Positions 56,215 to 64,000 of a DNA stretch of 64,000 nt are shown here, in pieces. The notes beneath the pieces were generated by a model. It saw only the letters and a list, made by a program, of their open reading frames with translations. It was not told where the DNA came from and ran no database searches. Both the position numbers and the translations under genes were made by a program. Location of the stretch: positions 124,001 to 188,000 of the forward strand of contig JACKLN010000005.1 in the NCBI GenBank assembly GCA_024235855.1. Reading direction: 5' to 3'. Position 1 is the stretch's first letter; each line of letters opens with the position of its first letter. This DNA comes from Burkholderiaceae bacterium (GTDB lineage Bacteria; Pseudomonadota; Gammaproteobacteria; Burkholderiales; Burkholderiaceae_C).

Positions 56215-56307
56215 CTCGAAGCGCTCGGGATGTCGGATCGCGACCCGGATCGGACGTTCGGCGGTCCATCAACGCCGCCGTTCAGCGTGGCCGGGGGTCC
56301 GGGCAGG

Positions 56308-56420
56308 CGTTCTCCGGCCCACGCTCGCGGGGCGCTGCCCGCTGTTTGCCGCCGACGAGGCATCAACACCGGCGTCGGTCCGTCACCGACGAGGCGACCG
56401 CGAATGGGTCCTGCGCCCGC
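56308..56420 (+). repeat. 113-bp repeat, left copy
   Basis: The left copy begins CGTTCTCCGGCCCACGCTCG and ends GGGTCCTGCGCCCGC. Its outer 32 and 28 bases are identical to the inverted right copy at 56506-56618; the central 53 bases have diverged but keep length and a GAGGC/TCAAC core. Confidence 0.85.
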
Positions 56421-56505
56421 CCACCCGAACCCCCGTCCTTTCGCAGCGCCGAGGCGTCGGTCCCCGGGAACAGCGAGCGGGTGTCGCAGGGTGGCGGTGG
56501 CGCCT

Positions 56506-56618
56506 GCGGGCGCAGGACCCATTCGCGGTCGCCTGGACACTGACGCACCACTGGCGGCGTTGAAGCCTCGGCCCCGGATGAACCAAGGCAGCGCCCCGCG
56601 AGCGTGGGCCGGAGAACG
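56506..56618 (-). repeat. 113-bp repeat, right copy (inverted)
   Basis: This is the reverse-complement partner of 56308-56420. It starts GCGGGCGCAGGACCC and ends GGGCCGGAGAACG on the plus strand. The two copies can pair into a long cruciform with an unpaired centre and an 85-base spacer. Confidence 0.85.
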
Positions 56619-56713
56619 CGGGCGACGCCGCCGCCCTGCTGCAGCGACGGTGGAGTGCGAGGACCGCGAGCGCTCGAACAGGAACTTCCGCTCCGGGTCG
56701 AAAGCCGTCCACA

Positions 56714-57529
56714 TCACGCCGGCCCTCCTCGCTTCGTCAGCGCCCCGAACCCCCGCTGCGGGTCATATCCCCAGCTGGCCACCGCGAAGCACAGCGCCAG
56801 CGTGCCCAGCACGATCCACGGCGACAGGCCCGGGTCCTTGCCGTACATCGCGAAGCGGATCCACTCCACCGCATGCGTGAACGGGTTGAACTGGGCGATT
56901 CGGAAAACCCACTCGGCGCCCGACTCCTCCAGCTTCCACAACGGGTAGAGCGCGCTGGACATGAAGTACATCGGGAAGATGACGAAGTTCATCGTGCCGG
57001 CGAAGTTCTCCAGCTGCTTCACGTGTACCGACAGCAGCAGGCCCAATGCACCGAGCATCAGCGCCGCGCTGACTGCCGCCAGCAGCACCATCGGCGTCTG
57101 CGGCCCGAACACGGGCAAGCTGGTGCCCAGCAACGCGGCGACGAGCACGAACACCGCCGCCTGCGCCAGCGACAGCACCGCGGTGGCGCACAGCTTGGCG
57201 AACAGGATCCAGGGCCGCGGCAGCGGCGCGGTGAGCAGCAGCCGCATCAGGCCCATCTCGCGGTCGTAGACCATCGCCAGGCTGCTCTGCATGCCGTTGA
57301 ACAGCAGCACCATGCCGATCAGCCCCGGCGCGATGTAGACGTCGTAGGGGATGTAGGTGTCGTAGGGCTCGACGATGGCCACGCCGAACACGTTGCGGAA
57401 GCCCGCGGCGAACACCGCCAGCCACAGCAACGGCCGCACGATGGCCGACAGCAGCCGGCCGTACTGGCGCCCGAACTTCAGCAGCTCGCGCAGCACGATG
57501 GCCCACAACGCCTGCAGGGCGTGTTTCAT
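56714..57529 (-). CDS. ABC transporter permease of the PQQ-alcohol-dehydrogenase system (PedC-like)
   Basis: This 271-residue ABC-2 type permease has six hydrophobic helices. It opens MKHALQALWAIVLRELLKFG and contains RNVFGVAIVEPYDTYIPYDV and IAPGLIGMVLLFNGMQSSL. It matches the export permease that accompanies PQQ alcohol dehydrogenases in Pseudomonas ped loci. ATG 57529 is used; a GTG at 57559 would overlap the binding-protein gene. Its partners are the ATPase at 59.7-60.4 kb and the two exported proteins between. The substrate is unknown. Confidence 0.87.
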   Translation of the reverse strand: MKHALQALWAIVLRELLKFGRQYGRLLSAIVRPLLWLAVFAAGFRNVFGVAIVEPYDTYIPYDVYIAPGLIGMVLLFNGMQSSLAMVYDREMGLMRLLLTAPLPRPWILFAKLCATAVLSLAQAAVFVLVAALLGTSLPVFGPQTPMVLLAAVSAALMLGALGLLLSVHVKQLENFAGTMNFVIFPMYFMSSALYPLWKLEESGAEWVFRIAQFNPFTHAVEWIRFAMYGKDPGLSPWIVLGTLALCFAVASWGYDPQRGFGALTKRGGPA

Positions 57530-57551
57530 GGTTGCGCCGGCAGGGCATGGG

Positions 57552-58703
57552 TCATGCACGCGCCTTGCACTGCTTCTCCGGCGCGTCCGCCCCCAGCGTG
57601 TCGAGCCGGTTCTTCGGGTGCATCACGCCATCGCCGGGCAGCATGTCCAGCACCGCGCGGCCGTCGTCGAGCAGCAGCGGCTGGCGCAGCTGCCCGTCCC
57701 AGGGGCGGAAGGCCATCGCCACGCCCTTGGAGCCGTCCAGCTCCGCTGCGCCCAGCGCCTGCTGCCAGGCCGCGGCCGGCCCCTTGGGCGCGGCGATGGC
57801 GGCGGCGGCCAGGGCCTTGCCGGCCATCCAGACGCCCCAGTCGTGTGCGCTCATGCGCCGGCCCGCGGCCTTGTCGAGGCGGCGCGACACCTGCGGCGCA
57901 CCGAAGCGCTCGAAGTGCGGGCTCCAGGCCACGGCGGCCACGCCGCCGTCGCCCACCACCGGCCGCGGCAGCACGGTGCGGAAGTTCAGCAACACGGCAA
58001 ACTCGCCGTCGCTGTCGACCACCCAGACCACGTCGTAGTCGCCTTGCGTCAGCAGCCGCGGGTTGGCCAGCTCACGTTCGCGCGGGTCGGCCGAGAGCTT
58101 GAAGGGCCGCTCGGCGACCAGCTTCAAGCCGTAGCGGCGCAGCGCCGTCTGCACGCCCGCCGCGCGCATGCGGTCGGCCTCGGAGGGCCCGGTGAGCAGC
58201 AGCACGCGGTTCCAGCGGCGCGCCACCAGGGCCTGGGCCAGCGCGTCGGCGCGCATGCGATCGCTGGGCAGCAGGTGCCAGAGGTTGCGGCGGCAGTCGG
58301 CCGCGCGCAGCGTGTCGTCGGCAGCGCCGACGTTGAGCACCGGCAGCGGCGCGGCATCGGCCGCCGCCAGCAGCCACGGCGCCGGCAGGTCGGCCACCAG
58401 CGCCATGGCGCCGGCCTTCGCCGCGGCCGCGGCGGCGGCCTTGGCGGCGGCCGCATCGGCCACCTCGACCACGGTCAGCGTCAGTGCGGCGCCGGCGGCC
58501 TCCAGCGGCAGCGCCGTGTCCTTGAGCGCCAGGCGCAACGCGTCCTCCGCCGGCCCCTGCGGATGGCCGGGCGCCGCACGCTCGATCCGCGCGCGTTCCA
58601 GCCGCGGGTCGTCGGCCGGCACCAGCAGCGTCACCGGCAAGGCCGCGGCCAGCGCCGGGCCGGCCAGCACCAGAGTGGCCGCGAACACCGCCAGGCTGCG
58701 CAT
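57552..58703 (-). CDS. ABC-type substrate-binding protein of the PQQ-alcohol-dehydrogenase system
   Basis: This roughly 383-residue protein has a signal peptide (MRSLAVFAATLVLAGPALA) and a type I periplasmic binding fold: PVTLLVPADDPRLERARI, LPVLNVGAADDTLRAADCRR and RVLLLTGPSEADRMRAAG. The C-terminus has GVMHPKNRLDTLG. This matches the binding proteins that co-occur with PQQ dehydrogenases and an ABC-2 exporter, an odd pairing because binding proteins normally serve import. Upstream GTG codons at 58712 and 58718 are alternative starts; 58718 overlaps the previous stop. Confidence 0.86.
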   Translation of the reverse strand: MRSLAVFAATLVLAGPALAAALPVTLLVPADDPRLERARIERAAPGHPQGPAEDALRLALKDTALPLEAAGAALTLTVVEVADAAAAKAAAAAAAKAGAMALVADLPAPWLLAAADAAPLPVLNVGAADDTLRAADCRRNLWHLLPSDRMRADALAQALVARRWNRVLLLTGPSEADRMRAAGVQTALRRYGLKLVAERPFKLSADPRERELANPRLLTQGDYDVVWVVDSDGEFAVLLNFRTVLPRPVVGDGGVAAVAWSPHFERFGAPQVSRRLDKAAGRRMSAHDWGVWMAGKALAAAAIAAPKGPAAAWQQALGAAELDGSKGVAMAFRPWDGQLRQPLLLDDGRAVLDMLPGDGVMHPKNRLDTLGADAPEKQCKARA

Positions 58704-58714
58704 CGGCACCACGC

Positions 58715-59677
58715 TCACTCCACGATCACCACGGTGTGCGGCACGCGGCCCACCTTGATCGTCTTCAGCGCCTTGGCGCTGCCCACGTCCACCAGCGTGA
58801 GGTCGTCGGACAGGCCGTTGACCACGGCCAGGGTCTTCTGGGACTTGTCCAGCGCCACGCTCCAGGCGCGCTGGCCCACCAGCACCAGGTCGGTCACCTT
58901 GCGTGTGCCCACGTCTACGAAGGCCACGTGGTTGGCCCGCCCGAGGCCGACGAAGGCGCGCCGGCCATCGGCGCTGAAGGTCAGCCCCACCGGCGTGATG
59001 TCGGCGGCGCGCGCCCCCTTGAGCTCGAAGCGCAGCGTGTCCACCACGGCCTGCATCTGCGTGTCGATCACCGACACGCTGGCGCCCAGCTCGTTGCTCA
59101 CCCACAGCTGCCGGCCGTCGGGCGTGAGCGCGAAGCGCCGCGGCCGCTTGCCCACCGGGATGTTCTTCACCACCTTGCGCGCCGCCACGTCGACCACGTG
59201 CACCAGGCTGGCGACCTCGCTGGTGACGTAGGCGGTCTTGCCGTCCGGGGCCAGCAGCACGCCCTCGGGCTCCTCGCCCACCTGGACCGCACCCACGCGC
59301 TTGCCACTGGCCACGTCGACGATGCCGAGCTCGGCGTCCTCCTCGTTGGTGACGTAGAGCGTCTTGCCGTCGGGCGTGACGTCGAAGATCTCCGGGTCGT
59401 CGCCCAGGCCGATGCGGCGCACGCTCTGGCGCGTGGCCAGGTCGATCAGGTCGGCCTGCTGGCTGTCGCCGCAGGCCACCATCAGCAGTTGGCCGTCGGG
59501 ACTGCGCTGCATGTGCCGGGGGCGCTTGCAGGTGGCGATGGTGCCGGTGACGGCCTGTGTCTTCAGGTCGACGATGGCGATGGCGTGGTCCTTCTCGCTG
59601 GACACGTAGGCGGTCTGCGCATGGGCCGCGCCGGCGCACAGCACGGCCAGGGCAAGGGTCGAGAGCACACGGTTCAT
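58715..59677 (-). CDS. PQQ-associated YVTN beta-propeller protein
   Basis: This 320-residue exported protein has signal NRVLSTLALAVLCAGAAHA and about seven blades with the pattern PDGKTLYVTNEEDAELGIVD, PDGKTAYVTSE and PDGRQLWVSNELGASVSVID. It matches the beta-propeller family found with PQQ-dependent catabolism ABC genes. No CxxCH heme site is present. Its ATG overlaps the ATPase stop (59674-59677). The role may be in cofactor or metal loading of the dehydrogenase, but this is not established. Confidence 0.9.
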   Translation of the reverse strand: MNRVLSTLALAVLCAGAAHAQTAYVSSEKDHAIAIVDLKTQAVTGTIATCKRPRHMQRSPDGQLLMVACGDSQQADLIDLATRQSVRRIGLGDDPEIFDVTPDGKTLYVTNEEDAELGIVDVASGKRVGAVQVGEEPEGVLLAPDGKTAYVTSEVASLVHVVDVAARKVVKNIPVGKRPRRFALTPDGRQLWVSNELGASVSVIDTQMQAVVDTLRFELKGARAADITPVGLTFSADGRRAFVGLGRANHVAFVDVGTRKVTDLVLVGQRAWSVALDKSQKTLAVVNGLSDDLTLVDVGSAKALKTIKVGRVPHTVVIVE

Positions 59678-60408
59678 GCGGCGGTCTTCTCCGGTGACGT
59701 GGTGGCGTGGATGAAGGCCTGCTCCAGCGTGGCACCGCCGAGCGCAGCGGTCACGTCGGCCGGCGTGCCGTCGGCCAGCAGGCGGCCGCGGTGCAGCACC
59801 AGCACGCGGTCGGCGGCCTCGGCTTCCTCGACGAGGTGGGTGGCCCACAGCACGGTGCTGCCACGCGCGGCCACGTCGGCGCGGATGGCGGCCAGCAGGT
59901 CGCGCCGCGACTTCGGGTCCAGGCCCACGGTGGGCTCGTCCATCAGCAGCAGTTTGGGCCGGTGCAGCAGCGCGCGCACCAGTTCCACCTTGCGCCGGTT
60001 GCCGCCGGAGAGTTCGCGCACCGGGCGCGCCAGGTCGCCGGCGAGGCCCAGTGCGGCGCAGCCTTCGGCGATGCGCTCGGCCGCCACGGCGCGTGGCAGG
60101 CCGTGCAGGTCGGCGTGGAACTGCAGGTTGCGGCGCACGCTCAGGTCCAGGTCCAGCGACATCTGCTGGAACACCACGCCGATGTGGCGCAGCGCCTGCG
60201 TGGCCTGGGTGCGCAGCGACAGGCCGTCGACGGTGACGTCGCCGGCATCGGCGGCAAACAGGCCCGTGAGCACCTGGAACAGCGTGGACTTGCCCGCGCC
60301 GTTGGGGCCGAGCAGGGCCACCCATTGCCCTGCCGGCAGCTCGAGGTCGAGCCCATCGAGCACGGTGCGCGCGCCGTAGCGTTTGACGAGGCCATGGATC
60401 CGCAACAT
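59674..60408 (-). CDS. ABC transporter ATPase of the PQQ-alcohol-dehydrogenase system
   Basis: This 244-residue ATPase of the ABC-2 exporter type has Walker A LLGPNGAGKSTLFQVLTG, signature ELSGGNRRKVELVRAL and Walker B LLLMDEPTVGLDPKS. It opens MLRIHGLVKRYGARTVLDGL. It pairs with the permease at 56.7-57.5 kb. It is the first gene of a tightly overlapping set of four. An 80-base gap separates it from the PqqB-like gene upstream. Confidence 0.92.
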   Translation of the reverse strand: MLRIHGLVKRYGARTVLDGLDLELPAGQWVALLGPNGAGKSTLFQVLTGLFAADAGDVTVDGLSLRTQATQALRHIGVVFQQMSLDLDLSVRRNLQFHADLHGLPRAVAAERIAEGCAALGLAGDLARPVRELSGGNRRKVELVRALLHRPKLLLMDEPTVGLDPKSRRDLLAAIRADVAARGSTVLWATHLVEEAEAADRVLVLHRGRLLADGTPADVTAALGGATLEQAFIHATTSPEKTAA

Positions 60409-60488
60409 GGCCTGCAGTGTTCGGGCCCGGCGGCGCCAGGGCAACTCGGGGTGGACCCTGTGACGGCCGCGCCCACGCGGCGTCGGTG

Positions 60489-61250
60489 TCAGGCTGCGAA
60501 CAGTTCGCCGTCGCGGGGTTGTTCGATGCCGAGACGCTCCAGCCGGCCGCGCGCGGCCGGGTCGCCACCCACCAGCCACTTGCGCGGCGCCGACAGCCCG
60601 GCCAGCCAGTCCACCAGGGCGTCGTCGGGCTGGTCGCTCTCGGCGCCCACGGCCACGAGGTCGGCGCCGTCCAGCAGGGCTCCGGTGCCGTAGCCGAAGC
60701 GGTGCCGGCCGCGCAGCCACACCATGCGGCGCCCGCTGGACGCGTCCTCGATGCCCAGCGTCAGCGCCGGGCCGGCCAGCACGGCACCGGCGGCCGGGCC
60801 GCGGCCGCTGGGCGCGCTGCGGCTGGCCACGGCGGTGAAGCCCAGGCCGGTCTGCTGGCCGATGCGGAACTCGGCGCGCGCCTGGTCACCGGCCACCGGG
60901 ATCAGGCGCCAGTGCACGTCGCAGTGCCGCTGCACCTCGGGCAGCACGGGCACGGTGGTGGTCAGGTCCTCGAAGATGGACGGCGTGGTGTAGAGGTCGA
61001 TGGGCTGGCCGTGCCGCAGGCCGATCAGACCGGCCACCTGATCGATACGCGCGGCCGTCAGCACCACGGCCCGTGGCCCCTGGTCCAGCCCGGCGCGGCG
61101 GCGCAGCAGCGCGTCGGTCTCCAGCCGCGCGGCCAGGGCGCCGGTGGGGTCCAGCAGCACGCCCGGCGCACCGTCGCCGGCCTGGACGACCAGGGCCCCG
61201 CGCCACGGCCCCTGCTGGCGCGCGTGCCCGTTCAGTGCCAGCAGTCGCAT
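60489..61250 (-). CDS. PqqB-like MBL-fold protein with degraded metal motif
   Basis: This 253-residue protein resembles PqqB through LLRRRAGLDQGPRAVVLTAA and IDQVAGLIGLRHGQPIDLYT, then PSIFEDLTTTVPVLPEVQRH. In PqqB the matching segment reads like LTDAEIDHTAGLL; here the acidic and His positions are lost (LTAARIDQVAGLI). The N-terminal Cys-containing segment of PqqB is also missing. It is probably a paralogue that no longer hydroxylates the PQQ precursor. pqqA, C, D and E are not in the window. GTG 61274 is an alternative start. Confidence 0.72.
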   Translation of the reverse strand: MRLLALNGHARQQGPWRGALVVQAGDGAPGVLLDPTGALAARLETDALLRRRAGLDQGPRAVVLTAARIDQVAGLIGLRHGQPIDLYTTPSIFEDLTTTVPVLPEVQRHCDVHWRLIPVAGDQARAEFRIGQQTGLGFTAVASRSAPSGRGPAAGAVLAGPALTLGIEDASSGRRMVWLRGRHRFGYGTGALLDGADLVAVGAESDQPDDALVDWLAGLSAPRKWLVGGDPAARGRLERLGIEQPRDGELFAA

Positions 61251-62310
61251 CCCCGGACCTCGACGGCTGGCCACGACCGGGTTCTTGCCCCAGCATCGCG
61301 GTCATGGTGATCAGGCTTCCACATGCCTTGGGCCGCAGCAAGACACATGCCCGCGGCGGGCGAGACACAGCGCACGGGCCGCGTGGTACAGGTGTGTCAT
61401 CCTGGAACACCCGAGTGACACGCCGTGGCTGCCTGGCCGGGCTGCTGGCGGCCGCCTGGCCGATCGCGGGCGCGGCGTTCGACCTGGCTTTCCAGCCGCT
61501 GGCGCCCGGCCTCTGGCGGGTGCCGGCCGCCGACGGTGACGGCAGCGCGGCCGACCGTGGCCAGGTGAGCAACCTGCCGCTGGCGGTGGAAGATGCCGAT
61601 GGCTGGCTGATCGGCAGCGGGCCGTCACCAGCCTTCGGTCGCCAGCTGCGCGCAGCGCTGGACGCCCGCTGGCCAGGCCGGCGCTGGACGGTGGTCAGCC
61701 CCTGGGCTCACCCGGAGGCGGTACTGGGCGTGGCCGGGCTGGGCGATGTGCACACCGTGGGCCACGCGGAGGTCGCCGAGCAGATGGCCGAGCGCTGCGC
61801 CGGCTGCATCGCGCGCCTGAAGCACCGTCTGGGCGCCGCGGCGGCCGACCTGGGCGACGGCGACCCGGTGCGCCTGCCTGGCGAGCGGTTGACCGGCACG
61901 CAGGGCCGGCTCGGGCCCTTCGACTGGTGGCGCGCGGCACGCGACACCCGCACGACGACGACGGTGTGGCTGCACCGGGCCAGTGGCGTGGCCTTTGCGC
62001 CGGGCCTGCTGTGGGGCGGCGCACCGGACGGTCGCGATGCCGACATCGCCGAACTCGCCGGCCACACGGCCGGTCTGAAGGCCCTGCCCGGCTTGCCACC
62101 AGCCGTGCGCTGGCTGGGCGAGCAGGGCCCGCTGCAGGACGGGGCCGCCGTCGACCACGCGGCGGCCTACTGGCAGGCACTGCTGGCGGCAGCGCAGCGC
62201 GGCCTGGACGAGGGTGACAGCGGGCTGCAGCCGCCGCTGGCGCTGCCCGGCGTGCCGCCAGCCCTGCTGCACGACCCGCGCCACGCGCTGAACTGGCAGC
62301 GCGCCTGGCG

Positions 62311-64000
<1,690 letters not shown>

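Larger units (their letters stand above)
56215..56713. other. 499-base non-coding gap holding inverted repeats
   Basis: This gap separates the ExbB-like gene from the ABC permease gene, both on the minus strand. It contains the inverted 113-bp repeat pair and an 85-base spacer. I see no convincing gene; short open frames on both strands here arise from the repeat itself. Confidence 0.7.

Noticed and set aside
61251..61414. A hidden pqqA peptide gene near the PqqB-like gene
   Set aside because: I looked for the conserved Glu-x3-Tyr coding pattern in this gap and did not find it.

Overview
The window is very GC-rich (roughly 70% by eye) and densely coded, with overlapping starts and stops. Gene content points to a betaproteobacterium of the order Burkholderiales: an Aromatoleum-type tungsten aldehyde oxidoreductase, a Comamonas-like mobA/mobR pair, a Bug-type binding protein, arsI/gapdh/arsJ, and PQQ alcohol dehydrogenase accessory genes. 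This placement is inference. No rRNA, tRNA, CRISPR array, integrase or IS element was recognised.

Region 1 (1-26.5 kb, every gene on the minus strand) is a molybdenum/tungsten/selenium island. Read in the direction of transcription it holds: a transporter operon mixing three importer types (tupBCA, an extra ModA-type binding protein, a FecBCD/MolABC-type system); an aldehyde:ferredoxin-type oxidoreductase (aorA-aorB-terminator-aorC-moaD-like); four small or uncharacterised genes; modABC; a respiratory formate dehydrogenase fdoGHI-fdhE whose catalytic subunit reads an in-frame UGA as selenocysteine at residue 196; then selA and selB. Between selA and selB lie a flavocytochrome-c-type flavoprotein, a TlpA-like thioredoxin and a transglutaminase-like protein.

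Region 2 (26.6-37.1 kb, mostly plus strand) has moeA, then a form II CO-dehydrogenase-like molybdenum hydroxylase (coxS-coxL-coxM) with its MoxR ATPase coxD and VWA protein coxE. An aldehyde dehydrogenase and a divergent AcoR-like protein lacking a working AAA+ domain sit between coxD and coxE. A shared dyad, TATGMA-N6-TKCATA or close variants, lies upstream of aorA, moeA/tupB, coxS and fdoG. It is a candidate molybdate/tungstate-responsive operator.

Region 3 (37.1-45.3 kb): a MobA-like 3-hydroxybenzoate hydroxylase with divergent MarR regulator, then an arsenic cluster (arsR, arsI, gapdh, arsJ, arsC, acr3) and a Rieske-like Tat protein with an altered cluster motif.

Region 4 (45.4-64 kb) is a periplasmic quinoprotein alcohol-oxidation locus: a PQQ dehydrogenase with the DYD signature of lanthanide enzymes, a TonB receptor with a poly-aspartate loop, a NarL-type two-component pair, cytochrome c, a Bug binding protein, an ExbB/ExbD-like membrane module, the PQQ-associated ABC exporter set with its beta-propeller, two MBL-fold proteins, and a sigma-54 activator cut by the window edge. 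The only gap over 300 bases (56.2-56.7 kb) contains a pair of inverted 113-bp repeats.
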